Below, one piece after another: positions 43,662-52,586 of a DNA stretch of 64,000 nt. The stretch spans positions 108,615-172,614 of the forward strand of contig NZ_JAFRDR010000012.1 in the NCBI RefSeq assembly GCF_017377795.1. The letters run 5' to 3'. Position 1 is the stretch's first letter; each line of letters opens with the position of its first letter. Position numbers and translations under genes: made by a program. This DNA is from Williamsia soli. Its GTDB lineage: Bacteria > Actinomycetota > Actinomycetes > Mycobacteriales > Mycobacteriaceae. The notes beneath the pieces are model-generated. The model did no database searches. It was not told the DNA's origin and worked only from the letters and a program-made list of their open reading frames with translations.

Positions 43662-44702
43662 TTACAAGGTGGAGTTGTCGATCACGAAGCGGTAGCGGAC
43701 GTCGGAGGCGACGACGCGCTCGTAGGCCTCGTTGATCTGATCGGCCGAGATGACCTCGATCTCCGCACCGATGTTGTGTTCGGCGCAGAAGTCGAGCATC
43801 TCCTGGGTCTCGGCGATCCCGCCGATCATCGAACCGGCGAGGGATCGGCGGTTCGCGACAAGTGAGAAAGCACGTACCGAGATGGGTTTCTCGGGCAGAC
43901 CGAGTTCGACGAGCATCCCGTTGATGGCAAGCATCGACATATATTTGTTGATGTCGAAGTTCGCCGAGACGGTGTTGAGTATGAGGTCGAACTTGCCGCG
44001 AAGTGTTTTGAAGGTGTCGGGATCGTCGGTGGCGTAGTAGTTGCTCGCACCGAGACGGAGTCCGTCTTCCATCTTCTTCAGTGACTGTGAGATCACGCTG
44101 ACCTCCGCACCCATCGCGTGGGCGATCTTGACTCCCACGTGTCCCAGACCTCCGAGCCCGATGACGGCTACTCGTTTGCCCGGGCCCGCGCCCCTATGGC
44201 GCAAGGGCGAGTAGGTGGTGATGCCGGCGCACAACAGCGGGGCCGCCACATCGAGGGCCAGCGAGTCAGGGATCCGTAGGACGTAGTTGGCGTCGACCAC
44301 CACTTCCTGGGCGTAGCCACCGGTGGTTGGTTTTCCGTCGGCGCCGATTGCGTTGTAGGTACCGACATTCCCCTTCTCGCAGTATTGCTCCTGGCCGAGA
44401 AGGCAGGGTTCACATTCGCGGCAGGAGTCGACAAAACAGCCCACCCCTACCCGGTCCCCGACCTGGTACTTGGTGACCTCGGAACCGATCTCGGAGACCG
44501 TGCCCGCGATCTCATGACCGGGCACGACGGGGTAACGGGTACCACCCCACTCGTCACGTGCGGTGTGGATGTCGCTGTGACAGATGCCGGCGTAGGCGAT
44601 CGCGATACGCACGTCGGTCGGGCCCACGTCGCGGGTCTCGATGGTGGTGGGAACCAGGGCTTCGCTCGCGGACGGCGCGGCGTAGGCATTGATGGTCGGC
44701 AC
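43662..44702 (-). CDS. adhC: Zinc-type NAD(P)-dependent alcohol dehydrogenase (AdhC)
   Basis: A 346-residue medium-chain dehydrogenase of the cinnamyl-alcohol/YahK group. Catalytic Zn ligands lie in AGICHSDIH (Cys) and PGHEIAG (His-Glu); structural Zn cysteines are in [20 protein letters not shown]; the cofactor site is [21 protein letters not shown]. Very similar in layout to M. tuberculosis AdhC (Rv3045). It probably reduces aldehydes with NADPH. The GTG start is preceded by GGAGGT at eight bases. Confidence 0.9.
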   Translation of the reverse strand: MPTINAYAAPSASEALVPTTIETRDVGPTDVRIAIAYAGICHSDIHTARDEWGGTRYPVVPGHEIAGTVSEIGSEVTKYQVGDRVGVGCFVDSCRECEPCLLGQEQYCEKGNVGTYNAIGADGKPTTGGYAQEVVVDANYVLRIPDSLALDVAAPLLCAGITTYSPLRHRGAGPGKRVAVIGLGGLGHVGVKIAHAMGAEVSVISQSLKKMEDGLRLGASNYYATDDPDTFKTLRGKFDLILNTVSANFDINKYMSMLAINGMLVELGLPEKPISVRAFSLVANRRSLAGSMIGGIAETQEMLDFCAEHNIGAEIEVISADQINEAYERVVASDVRYRFVIDNSTL

Positions 44703-44772
44703 GTGTTCTTACCTCCGAAAATCGGGTGGGATGGGCGGAACCGCCGAACCAAGCCTACATACGCATGTGAGC

Positions 44773-44886
44773 ATGGCTAATGATTGCGAGATGTGCCACA
44801 ACCCGGAATACGTGCCGCCTTTCCGTCCACGTGCCCCAGTTGCAGGGTCGGGTGCGGTCCTGCAAAGCCGGCACCGATTGCCCTGA
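44773..44886 (+). other. Possible 37-codon cysteine-containing micro-ORF
   Basis: A small frame starting ATG GCT AAT and encoding CEMCHNPEYVPPF near its start, a CxxCH motif. In the overlapping minus-one frame the next bases read TCPSC, giving a second CxxC, as if a zinc ribbon had been split by a one-base slip. It has no clear ribosome site and ends two bases before the nadC stop. It may be a remnant, a micro-protein or chance. Confidence 0.2.
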
Positions 44887-44888
44887 TG

Positions 44889-45755
44889 TCAGTCGCCGAC
44901 CCAATCGAAGCCGATGTCGTGGGCCATCACCGAGTGCGTGAGACCTCCCACTGCCAGATACTCGACGCCGGTCTTGGCGTAATCCTGCGCGACATCGATG
45001 GTGAGCCCTCCCGAACTCTCCAGTTCCGTCGTCGGAGACTTCGCATTTCGGCGTTGCACCGCCATTTGCGTCTGCCAGAGCGGAAAGTTGTCCAGCAGAA
45101 CGAGTTCAGCGCTCAACGCCAGAGCTTCGTCCAGTTGCTCGAGACTGTCGACCTCGACCTCACACGCGATGTCGGGCGCTGCGGCGCGGACCGCCTGCAG
45201 CGCTGCGGTGACAGATCCTGCCGCGGCGACGTGGTTGTCCTTGATCAACGCGGCGTCGCCGAGACCCATCCGATGGTTGTGACCGCCGCCGCACCGCACG
45301 GCGTACTTTTGCAGTGCTCGCATGCCGGGCAACGTTTTTCGTGAGTCCCTGATCTGCGCCTTGGTATCGGAGACCTCCGCGACCCAGAGGGCCGTGGCGC
45401 TCGCGATACCGGACAGGTGGCACAGCAGGTTCAGTGCCGTGCGCTCTGCAACGAGCAGACCCGCAACCGGGCCGCGCACAGTCGCCACCGCCGTGCCGGG
45501 TTCGAGTTCGGCGCCGTCCTCGAGCCGGTCGAGCACCTCGTACTCACCGGCGCCGACGACGGCGTCGAAGACCTCGAGCGCGACATCGAGACCTGCCAGC
45601 ACACCGTGCTGACGACTCGACAGCACTGCGGTCGCCACCGCACCGGCGGGAACCGTTGCGGCCGTGGTGACGTCAGGTCCGTAACGCAGGTCCTCGTCGA
45701 GAGCGGTCGCAATCAGGGTCGCGACCTCCGCGGTGCCGGCCGGGTTGCCCGTCAC
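44889..45755 (-). CDS. nadC: Nicotinate-nucleotide pyrophosphorylase (quinolinate PRTase)
   Basis: A 288-residue type II PRTase making nicotinate mononucleotide from quinolinate and PRPP. Conserved blocks are [42 protein letters not shown] (substrate Arg/His/Lys) and [12 protein letters not shown], with [14 protein letters not shown]. Its GTG overlaps the nadA stop by four bases (GTGA), leaving no room for nadB. Confidence 0.95.
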   Translation of the reverse strand: MTGNPAGTAEVATLIATALDEDLRYGPDVTTAATVPAGAVATAVLSSRQHGVLAGLDVALEVFDAVVGAGEYEVLDRLEDGAELEPGTAVATVRGPVAGLLVAERTALNLLCHLSGIASATALWVAEVSDTKAQIRDSRKTLPGMRALQKYAVRCGGGHNHRMGLGDAALIKDNHVAAAGSVTAALQAVRAAAPDIACEVEVDSLEQLDEALALSAELVLLDNFPLWQTQMAVQRRNAKSPTTELESSGGLTIDVAQDYAKTGVEYLAVGGLTHSVMAHDIGFDWVGD

Positions 45756-46771
45756 TCCCCTGTCCCGGGGGTGCCGATCTCGATCATCCGCTGGACACTC
45801 AGCTTTGCCCGCGCGGCAACATCGGGTGCCACGTGCACCTCGTCCTTGCCCTCACGTAGGCAGCGGAGCAGCGCAGCCGGGGTGATCATCTTCATGTAGG
45901 GGCACGAGGCGCGATCGTTGACGGCCTGGAAATCGACGTCCGGCGCAGCCTTGCGCAATTGATGCAGCATCCCGACCTCGGTCGCGACGAGAACCTGCGT
46001 CGCACCTGTTTCCCGCGCGGCGTCGAGCATGCCACCGGTCGAGAGGATCTTCACCTTGTCGGCAGGAACGAAACCCTCGCCGGCGAGGTAGAGAGCTGAG
46101 GTGGCGCAACCACATTCGGGGTGGACATACAGCTCGGCGTCGGGGTGCGACTGCGACTTGGCGGTCAGCTCGTCGCCGTTGATCCCGGCGTGAACGTGGC
46201 ATTCACCCGCCCAGATCTGCATGTTCTGCCGACCCGTGACCCGCTTGACGTGCGCGCCGAGGAACTGGTCCGGCAGGAACAGCACCTCTTTGTCGGGATC
46301 GATCGAGTTCACGACGTCGACTGCGTTCGACGAGGTGCAGCAGATGTCGGTCAGGCCCTTCACCTCCGCAGTGGTGTTGACGTACGAGACGACCACCGCG
46401 TCGGGATGGTCCGCTTTCCACGCACGCAGGTCATCGGCGGTGATCGAGTCGGCGAGTGAGCAACCTGCCCGCTCGTCCGGGATCAGGACCCGCTTGTCGG
46501 GGCTCAGGATCTTGGCGGTCTCCGCCATGAAGTGAACGCCGCAGAAAATGATCTCGTCTGTCTCGGCCTCCGCCGCGATACGCGACAGGGCGAGGGAATC
46601 GCCCACGTGATCGGCAACGTCCTGAATGGCGGGCAACTGATAGTTGTGGGCCAGCAGGGTGGCGTTGCGCTTCTTGGCGAGGCTCTTGATCTCGGCAAAC
46701 CATTCGGGAGTCGGCTCGACCCCGGTGTAGGCGGGTTCGGTCGACCCGAGCGTGAGTGACGTGGTGGTCAT
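45752..46771 (-). CDS. nadA: Quinolinate synthase
   Basis: A 339-residue [4Fe-4S] enzyme condensing iminoaspartate with dihydroxyacetone phosphate. The likely cluster cysteines are Cys104 (AGCSLAD), Cys220 (HPECGC) and Cys290 (ASCPYMKM), the three-cysteine pattern of the family. [22 protein letters not shown] starts the first domain. The ATG at 46771 has a strong AGGAGG site; the frame to 46933 crosses the operator and is not coding. It is controlled by the NrtR box at 46832-46856. nadB is absent next to it, as in the nadA-nadC operon of Corynebacterium glutamicum. Confidence 0.95.
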   Translation of the reverse strand: MTTTSLTLGSTEPAYTGVEPTPEWFAEIKSLAKKRNATLLAHNYQLPAIQDVADHVGDSLALSRIAAEAETDEIIFCGVHFMAETAKILSPDKRVLIPDERAGCSLADSITADDLRAWKADHPDAVVVSYVNTTAEVKGLTDICCTSSNAVDVVNSIDPDKEVLFLPDQFLGAHVKRVTGRQNMQIWAGECHVHAGINGDELTAKSQSHPDAELYVHPECGCATSALYLAGEGFVPADKVKILSTGGMLDAARETGATQVLVATEVGMLHQLRKAAPDVDFQAVNDRASCPYMKMITPAALLRCLREGKDEVHVAPDVAARAKLSVQRMIEIGTPGTGE

Positions 46772-46831
46772 GACAACCACCTCCTGTTCGTGGCGCCGGT
46801 CAGTCGGTGGCCGGCCTTGGCGTGGGGGCTG

Positions 46832-46856
46832 GGTTTTCGACTGTAGATCGAAAACC
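46832..46856. promoter_or_regulatory. NrtR/NdnR-type operator of nadAC
   Basis: GGTTTTCGA (46832-46840) and TCGAAAACC (46848-46856) are perfect 9-bp arms around 7 bases. It lies 60 bases upstream of nadA and about 107 upstream of the divergent NrtR-type gene, in an otherwise GC-rich region. This is the expected place for repression of de novo NAD synthesis and for autoregulation. Confidence 0.75.
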
Positions 46857-46962
46857 TGTCCCCGATCGTAGCACTGCACGGTGTGGGGCCGATCACCCGT
46901 CAACGTCCGGGAAGAAGTCGGCTGGTCAGGCACGAGGCGAACGAGCCACTACACTCGCAGCC

Positions 46963-47658
46963 ATGCCCGCTCAGAGTGTCCTTCACGAGGTCCTCTGCGC
47001 CGTGTTCCAGGTTCGCGAGCACCACGTCGGCCAAGCCCCCCAGTTGTCGGTACTGCTGTGGCAACGTGCATACGACCCTCAGGCCGGTTCGTGGTCGCTG
47101 CCAGGTGGTCACCTCGATGCCGACGAAGACCTCAGGTCGTCTGCGCTTCGTCAGCTCGCGGACAAGGTCGATGTCCGCGAGGTCGCCCACCTCGAACAGC
47201 TGACCGTGTTCTCTGCGCCCGACCGGATCCCCGGTCCGCGGGTCATCGCATCCTCGTACCTCGGCATGGTGCCCTCGGATTCGCGACCGAACCTGCCCCC
47301 GGACACACGCTGGCATCCGGTATCACTGCTGCCCCAGATCAGCTTCGACCACAGCACGATCATCGAAAGGGCGCGATCACGGCTAGCCGCGAAGCTGTCC
47401 TATACGAACATCGCGTTCGCGCTCGCGCCGCCGGAATTCTCGATGTCAGCGTTGTCCGACATTTATTGCGCTGCACTGGGTTACCCGGTGGATTCGACGA
47501 ACCTACTGCGCATTTTGTCCCGCCGCGGCGTGATCACCGCAACCGGGACAGTCGGCCGAACGGGACCGAACGGTGGACGGCCGCCTGCCCTGTATCGCTT
47601 CGCCGACAACCGTTTACGCATCACCGACGAGTTCGCGACACTACGTCCGCCTCCCTGA
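46963..47658 (+). CDS. nrtR: NrtR-type Nudix-related repressor of NAD synthesis
   Basis: A 231-residue regulator: an N-terminal Nudix fold (residues 1-150) and a C-terminal winged helix (about 160-231, with LLRILSRRGVITATG). The Nudix box is degenerate: GGHLDADEDLRSSALRQLADKV lacks the REUxEE catalytic glutamates, so it should bind, not hydrolyse, its ligand (ADP-ribose or NAD in studied NrtR/NdnR proteins). It is divergent from nadA with the palindrome between them. The ATG at 46963 starts the domain. Array 2 of the 21-bp repeats begins seven bases after its stop. Confidence 0.85.
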   Translation: MPAQSVLHEVLCAVFQVREHHVGQAPQLSVLLWQRAYDPQAGSWSLPGGHLDADEDLRSSALRQLADKVDVREVAHLEQLTVFSAPDRIPGPRVIASSYLGMVPSDSRPNLPPDTRWHPVSLLPQISFDHSTIIERARSRLAAKLSYTNIAFALAPPEFSMSALSDIYCAALGYPVDSTNLLRILSRRGVITATGTVGRTGPNGGRPPALYRFADNRLRITDEFATLRPPP

Positions 47659-47664
47659 CCATCC

Positions 47665-47902
47665 GCCGAGCGTGCCCTTCCAGACGCCGAGCGTGCCCTT
47701 GGCGTCGCCGAGCGTGCTGTTTGCGAGCGCGCTCGGCAGCGAGCCGGCAGGCGTCGGCGTCGGCGCCGTCGGATGAGCCCGCTCGGCGGCGGAAACGGCA
47801 CGCTCGGCGTCCGGTAAAGCCCAGTCGGCGTCTGGAAGGGCACGGCCGGCGTCTGGAAGGGCACGGTCGGCGTCTGGAAGGGCACGCTCGGCGGATGGGA
47901 AC
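47665..47902. repeat. 21-bp tandem repeat array 2 (three plus six units, inverted)
   Basis: Three direct units (47665-47727) start GCCGAGCGTGC. Then comes a 49-base centre, and then six units in the opposite orientation (47777-47902) that start GCACGCTCGGCG, GCACGG or GCCC and mostly continue TCTGGAAGG. Period is exactly 21 bp throughout. The array fills the gap between convergent nrtR and marR. Each half reads in the sense direction of the gene whose stop it follows, with seven bases between each stop codon and the first unit on both sides. Confidence 0.9.
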
Positions 47903-47909
47903 GTAGCCG

Positions 47910-48365
47910 CTACGTCACCCGCTCGTTCTCATTTCTCGTCGACCGGCCGCCTGACCCCTGACTCAGCTTTTCCAGCAGTCCGGCAAGGGTCGAGAGTTCG
48001 TCATCTGACAGGACTTCGAAAGCAGACGGGGCAGGATCACCGATTGCTCGGATCGAATCGAGGAGTTCACGTCCGGCCCCGGTCAGCGACACGATCTTGC
48101 TGCGGCGATTACCGGGGTCGACCTTCCGGTCCACCAGTCCGCGCTCAGCGAGATCGTTGACGGCGACGGTGGTCGCGGGCGCGTCGAGCGTTGCCGCCGC
48201 CGCCAATGCCTTGACCGAGCGAGGCCCGTCATCGAGCCTGCTCAGAACCCGAAATCTGCTGAAAGGCAGGCCGCTACGTTCGATCACCGCTCGTCGCCAG
48301 GTATCGCGATTACTGTGCACCAGCGACGCCATCACCTGCCAGACGTCGTCTCGGCGATCACTCAT
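47910..48365 (-). CDS. MarR-family transcriptional regulator
   Basis: A 151-residue MarR protein with a winged helix (SVKALAAAATLDAPATTVAVNDLAERGLVDRKVDPGNRRSKIVSLT, about residues 48-92) and flanking dimerisation helices. Its ATG overlaps the upstream MFS stop by eight bases (ATGAGTGA), so regulator and pump form one operon. It probably represses that operon through a site near 49859-49872. The longer frame to 48572 lies inside the MFS gene and is spurious. Confidence 0.88.
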   Translation of the reverse strand: MSDRRDDVWQVMASLVHSNRDTWRRAVIERSGLPFSRFRVLSRLDDGPRSVKALAAAATLDAPATTVAVNDLAERGLVDRKVDPGNRRSKIVSLTGAGRELLDSIRAIGDPAPSAFEVLSDDELSTLAGLLEKLSQGSGGRSTRNENERVT

Positions 48366-49851
48366 GTGCGCTCCCGCGAGCGCGCCCGGCAAGGGTGGGT
48401 TGCGTGATCGGTTCCTCGTCCGATTCAGCGAACAACGTGGCAACGCGCTGCGTGGTGCGCGCCGACGCCGCAGTCGTCGAGTAGAACCCGAGCGCGGCGA
48501 TGCCGAGGGCCAGTCCGACCGAAACCCACCACAGCGGAGCCATGTCGTCCACCGCGCCTGCCGAGTTCGCATCCGCGGCGATCACTGTTCCGGCAAGCGT
48601 TCCCGACAACGCGACGCCCAGGCTGATCCCGACCTGACGACTGGTCGACGCGATGGCCGAGGCTGCGCCTGCCCGGTCCCGCGGCATCCCACTGACCGCG
48701 GCCGTCGTGATCGGAGCGTTGACCATGCCGAAACCGATACCGAACAGACCGAACACCACCAGCAGCTGCCAGTTGGGTGTGTATTGGTCGAGTTGGGTCA
48801 GGGTCGCCGACGCCACCGCCAGCAACAACCCGGCGATCACCAACGAGGGCCGCGTCCCGTACTTGCCGACCAGCCGCCCCGACAGCGGCGAGAACACCAG
48901 TGTTCCGGCGGCGATGGGGAGAAACATCAGCCCGGTCTGCACCGGCGAGTAGTCGCGAATGCTCTGTAGGTAGATCGACATCATGAACAAGAAGGCGCCA
49001 TATGCGGCAAAGGCGAACACACCGGTGACCGTCGCCGCAGCGAACGGGACACTCCGGAAGAACCGAAGCTCGATGAACGGTTCGTCGCGGCGTAGCTCGT
49101 AGCGACAGAAGGCTGCGAACGACGCGATCCCTACGGCGAAGATCGCGATGGTGCGCGGATCGGTCCAGCCCAGGCCCGGCCCCTCGATCAACCCGACGAT
49201 CATGCCTGCCATGACGACGATCGCCAGACCCTGCCCGATGGGATCGAGCCCTCGGACCTTGGCCGACTTCGATTCGGGCACGACGAGGGCCGTCGCCACC
49301 ACTGCGATCAGGCAGATCGGCAAATTGATCCAGAAGACCGACTCCCAACTGAACGAATCGATCAGCAGACCGCCCACTATCGGGCCCAGCGACATCGAGA
49401 TCCCGACGACCGCACCCCACACACCTACGGCCCGGGCGCGCTCGACCCGTCCGGAGAACGTCTGCGTGATGATCGACATCGCGACCGGGTTGAGCATCGA
49501 ACCGCCGACCGCTTGCAGGAATCGTGCGGCGATGAGGACCTGGATGGTCGGCGCCAAGCTGCACAACAGCGATCCGAGCGCGAAAGTACCCAATCCGATC
49601 TGGAAGACCCGACGCCGGCCGAAGCGATCCGCCATCGTCCCCGACAACAGCAGCAAACTCGCCAGCACCAGGGTGTAGACGTCGATCACCCACTGCAGCT
49701 GGGACGGCGTTGCGTCCAAATCGCTACGGATAGAGGGAATGGCAACGTTGACGATGGTCGCGTCCATCGAGACGATCAGCAGACTGAGGCAACAGGTCGC
49801 CAAGATCGCAGCCTTTCGGCGCGGAGTGAGCGTGCCTGTAGTTGAGTTCAC
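48358..49851 (-). CDS. DHA2-family (EmrB/QacA-type) MFS efflux transporter
   Basis: A 497-residue membrane antiporter with about 14 helices. Motif D1 is LIVSMDATIVNVAIPSI, motif A is ADRFGRRRVFQIGL, and motif C is GISMSLGPIVGGLLID. The length is normal. It exports drugs or toxic metabolites; substrates are unknown. It is first in a two-gene operon with the MarR gene. It differs clearly from the DHA2 pump at 11872 and is not a recent duplicate. Confidence 0.9.
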   Translation of the reverse strand: MNSTTGTLTPRRKAAILATCCLSLLIVSMDATIVNVAIPSIRSDLDATPSQLQWVIDVYTLVLASLLLLSGTMADRFGRRRVFQIGLGTFALGSLLCSLAPTIQVLIAARFLQAVGGSMLNPVAMSIITQTFSGRVERARAVGVWGAVVGISMSLGPIVGGLLIDSFSWESVFWINLPICLIAVVATALVVPESKSAKVRGLDPIGQGLAIVVMAGMIVGLIEGPGLGWTDPRTIAIFAVGIASFAAFCRYELRRDEPFIELRFFRSVPFAAATVTGVFAFAAYGAFLFMMSIYLQSIRDYSPVQTGLMFLPIAAGTLVFSPLSGRLVGKYGTRPSLVIAGLLLAVASATLTQLDQYTPNWQLLVVFGLFGIGFGMVNAPITTAAVSGMPRDRAGAASAIASTSRQVGISLGVALSGTLAGTVIAADANSAGAVDDMAPLWWVSVGLALGIAALGFYSTTAASARTTQRVATLFAESDEEPITQPTLAGRARGSAHE

Positions 49852-49858
49852 CTAACTA

Positions 49859-49872
49859 TTGTGAAACTACAA
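49859..49872. promoter_or_regulatory. Possible MarR operator
   Basis: TTGT-GAAACT-ACAA lies 8-21 bases upstream of the MFS start, in a short AT-rich stretch flanked by two direct copies of ATAGTT on the minus strand. The symmetric core and location suit a MarR dimer covering the promoter. Confidence 0.4.
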
Positions 49873-49892
49873 CTATCGGCGCAGCAAGGCCC

Positions 49893-50480
49893 TCAACTAT
49901 GCGATGGCTCACTCAGAGTCGAATCGAGGGCCGTCGAATCATGAGGGGCCGAGGCCGGGTGACCCAGATCGGCGTCTCGATTCATCACCACGAGCAGGAA
50001 ATACGTCACCAACGCGGTGAGAGGCGCGACCACCAGCAGCACCCACGACACGCTCAGCCCACCCAAGGTGTCGAGATGTGCACCATCGATCCGAAGAGTC
50101 GGCGGCTGAGTGAACTCACCGCCTGCCGGGACGCCATCCCGGCCGGAAAAACGTTGCCGGGCAATGGCATCACCAACCCAGATCGCGAAGATCCCCGCCG
50201 CCACGGCGCCGGCAGACAACCCGACCACCCCCAAGGGACCGCGCAGCGCGGGCGGATACCAGAACACGATGGCCAGGACAACACCCGCCGCGAGTGCGAG
50301 GCAGAAGAATCGCGCGATCGCGCCGAACTCGGCCGTCGCATCGCCGATCGCAACCGCCCGACCGTCCTCGACGGCCCGGCCTTCGATACCCGGTGTCAGC
50401 AAGGCCCAGACGGCGCCCCAGATGATCCCCGTTGCCGCCACGCCCGCGGCCGCGAACAGCCCGGACCGACCACTGCCCAT
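49893..50480 (-). CDS. DUF2567-type membrane protein of the biotin operon
   Basis: A 195-residue protein with four transmembrane segments (about 8-28, 59-80, 85-109 and 143-168) and a polar C-terminus. It corresponds by position and size to the DUF2567 gene that follows bioB and bsaP in mycobacteria (Rv1591). Its function is unknown; a role in biotin or precursor transport is possible but unproven. The ATG at 50480 overlaps the bsaP stop by one base (TGATG); the frame to 50528 lies inside bsaP. Confidence 0.75.
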   Translation of the reverse strand: MGSGRSGLFAAAGVAATGIIWGAVWALLTPGIEGRAVEDGRAVAIGDATAEFGAIARFFCLALAAGVVLAIVFWYPPALRGPLGVVGLSAGAVAAGIFAIWVGDAIARQRFSGRDGVPAGGEFTQPPTLRIDGAHLDTLGGLSVSWVLLVVAPLTALVTYFLLVVMNRDADLGHPASAPHDSTALDSTLSEPSHS

Positions 50481-50734
50481 CAACGTTGTGTCAGCTCCAC
50501 GGAGTCGACAGTACCGTGCCGAGAACACCGCGCAGACCAGCCGTCAGGACGCACCTGCACCACCATCCGGCGACCGCATTGCCCGCAATAGCGCGGCGGC
50601 TCGAGGCCCAATTGCGCTGCGCGCGGTACTGATTGCGGGTCTTCGACGTCGAGTTTCACCCCGGTGTAGACCCCGAACACCAACGGTGCGGCCAGTGGTG
50701 TCGGGATGTCACTCACGAGTGGGCTCGCGCTCAA
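50480..50734 (-). CDS. bsaP: Biotin synthase auxiliary protein
   Basis: An 84-residue protein with [13 protein letters not shown] and WSARCSRHG, giving a Cys-x2-Cys...Cys-x2-His metal or Fe-S site near the C-terminus. It follows bioB directly, as in mycobacteria (Rv1590), where this small protein is needed for BioB to turn dethiobiotin into biotin. The TTG start gives a TTGA overlap with the bioB stop; a GTG six codons in is an alternative. Confidence 0.82.
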   Translation of the reverse strand: MSASPLVSDIPTPLAAPLVFGVYTGVKLDVEDPQSVPRAAQLGLEPPRYCGQCGRRMVVQVRPDGWSARCSRHGTVDSVELTQR

Positions 50735-51744
50735 ATCGAGTCGTTGAGTGCCTTGATCGGCATCTGCAACTCTTCGAGCAGATCCAGATCAGTCTCGGCC
50801 GGACGGCCCAGGGTCGTCAGATAATTACCCACGATCACCGCATTGATGCCACCGAGGATGCCCTGCTTGGCACCGAGATCACCCAGGGTGATCTCGCGGC
50901 CACCGGCGAACCGCAAGATGGTGCGCGGCAACGCCAACCGGAACGCCGCAACCGCCTTGAGCGCCTCGGCAGCCGGCAGCACGTCGAGGTCCCCGAACGG
51001 GGTACCCGGACGCGGGTTCAGAAAGTTCAGGGGAACCTCGTCGGGATCAAGTGCAGCGAGATCGGCGGCGAACTCGGCGCGCTGCTCGAGCGTCTCACCC
51101 ATACCCAGGATGCCGCCGCAGCAGACCTCCATGCCGGCCTCGCGAATCATCTTCAACGTCCCGAAACGCTCTTCCCAGCTGTGCGTGGTGACAACGTTCG
51201 GGAAATGCGAGCGCGCGGTCTCCAAATTGTGGTTGTACCGGTGCACCCCCATCGCCTTGAGCGCATCGACCTGCTCCTGGGTCAACATTCCCAGGCTGCA
51301 CGCGATCTGGATGTCGACCTCGGCGCGAATGGCCTCGATACCCGCAGCGACCTGCGCCATCAGACGCTTGTCCGGGCCACGCACCGCAGCGACGATGCAG
51401 AACTCCGTCGCACCCGACTTGGCAGTCTGCTTGGCCGCCTCCACCAGCGCAGGAATGTCGATCCACGCACTACGCACCGGAGAGGCAAACAGACCCGACT
51501 GCGAACAGAAATGGCAATCCTCGGGACAACCACCGGTCTTGAGGGAGATGATGCCTTCCACCTCGACCTCAGGTCCGCAGTGCTTCATCCGCACATCGTG
51601 AGCGAGCTGCAGCAGGTCCGTCAGCCGATCATCGGACAACTGCAAGATCTGCAGCGTCTGCTCCTGGCTCAAACCCTCACCGCGTTCCAACACCTGCTCA
51701 CGCGCGACGTCGAGAATGTCCGTGCGTACTGGCGCCTGGGTCAC
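50731..51744 (-). CDS. bioB: Biotin synthase
   Basis: A 337-residue radical-SAM enzyme inserting sulphur into dethiobiotin. The [4Fe-4S] motif is CPEDCHFC with Cys73, Cys77 and Cys80. The [2Fe-2S] ligand region includes [21 protein letters not shown] and [11 protein letters not shown]. The GTG at 51744 (VTQAPVRTD) matches mycobacterial BioB (MTQA...) and has GGGAGG seven bases upstream; an ATG at 51765 is less likely. Confidence 0.96.
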   Translation of the reverse strand: MTQAPVRTDILDVAREQVLERGEGLSQEQTLQILQLSDDRLTDLLQLAHDVRMKHCGPEVEVEGIISLKTGGCPEDCHFCSQSGLFASPVRSAWIDIPALVEAAKQTAKSGATEFCIVAAVRGPDKRLMAQVAAGIEAIRAEVDIQIACSLGMLTQEQVDALKAMGVHRYNHNLETARSHFPNVVTTHSWEERFGTLKMIREAGMEVCCGGILGMGETLEQRAEFAADLAALDPDEVPLNFLNPRPGTPFGDLDVLPAAEALKAVAAFRLALPRTILRFAGGREITLGDLGAKQGILGGINAVIVGNYLTTLGRPAETDLDLLEELQMPIKALNDSI

Positions 51745-51779
51745 GTTGGGCCTCCCTCTCGTCATGACACTTTGCGGTC

Positions 51780-52496
51780 CTAGTGTGCCCTATCACCTGC
51801 GTCGGCGGACTTGGGGTACACCACAAGCCGCGACAGCCAATCGGCATCGAACCAGTGCCGTGCCTGCGCACCGAAGAATCGCCGATCGAAACGGCCCGCG
51901 CCTGTCGGGATCCGGCCGACGATCGGAACGCCGGTGACCAGCGGCAGATCCTCCATATTGCAGCGCTCCGCAAGATCGGGTTCGTCGGGCCAGGAACCGA
52001 TGACGATGCCCGCACAATCGAGGCCGGCAGCCTCGATGGCGCGAATGGTCAGCTCGGTGTGGTTGAGGGTGCCGAGCCCTGCGGCGGCGACCACCAGCAA
52101 CGGCGCGTCGAGGCCTGCCGCCACATCGAGGATGGTGAGATCCGGAGCCAACCGCACCAGCGCTCCCCCGGCGCCCTCGACCAATGTCAGGTCGTGATCG
52201 TCGAACTGTGACACCGCGGACAGCACCGTCTCGAGGTCGACGAACGGTGCGCCCTCCCGACGGGCGGCCCGGTCCGGCGCCAATGGGTCGCGGTAGCGAA
52301 AACTCTCTGCGGTTGCCCTGACCCCGGTCAGCCGACGCACTTCGGCGATGTCCCCGGGCTCGCCCGGCCCGACCCCGGTCTGCGCGGGTTTACAGACCGC
52401 GACCGAGGCTCCGCGGTCGATCGCCGCGGCCGTGAGTGCAGCGGTCGCGACCGTTTTTCCCACCTCTGTGGAGGTGCCGGTGATCACGAGTTTCAC
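51780..52496 (-). CDS. bioD: Dethiobiotin synthetase
   Basis: A 238-residue ATP-dependent carboxylase that closes the ureido ring of dethiobiotin. The P-loop is [14 protein letters not shown], and [10 protein letters not shown] and [11 protein letters not shown] are the other conserved sites. It lies between bioF and bioB; the 90-bp gap to bioF is filled with 21-bp repeats (array 3), and the gap to bioB is 35 bases. Confidence 0.93.
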   Translation of the reverse strand: MKLVITGTSTEVGKTVATAALTAAAIDRGASVAVCKPAQTGVGPGEPGDIAEVRRLTGVRATAESFRYRDPLAPDRAARREGAPFVDLETVLSAVSQFDDHDLTLVEGAGGALVRLAPDLTILDVAAGLDAPLLVVAAAGLGTLNHTELTIRAIEAAGLDCAGIVIGSWPDEPDLAERCNMEDLPLVTGVPIVGRIPTGAGRFDRRFFGAQARHWFDADWLSRLVVYPKSADAGDRAH

Positions 52497-52501
52497 GATG
52501 A

Positions 52502-52585
52502 CGGGCCGATGGCGATTGTTGTGGCACGCTCGAGGGCGTTATCGGCACGCTCGACGGCGTTGTCGGCACGTTCGACGGGAGACAT
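52502..52585. repeat. 21-bp tandem repeat array 3, inside the biotin operon
   Basis: Three clear 21-bp units at 52523, 52544 and 52565, beginning GGCACGCTCGAGGG, GGCACGCTCGACGG and GGCACGTTCGACGG, plus a decayed unit at 52502. The first two end in CGTTATC or CGTTGTC, the same tail as array 1. In the sense direction of bioF the core is CCGTCGAGCGTGCC, one base after the bioF stop. It separates bioF from bioD. Confidence 0.85.
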
Positions 52586-52586
52586 G

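Noticed and set aside
47665..47902. Repeat arrays as CRISPR arrays
   Set aside because: Units are only 21 bp with near-identical sequence throughout and no unique spacers of 30 or more bases; no cas genes are present.
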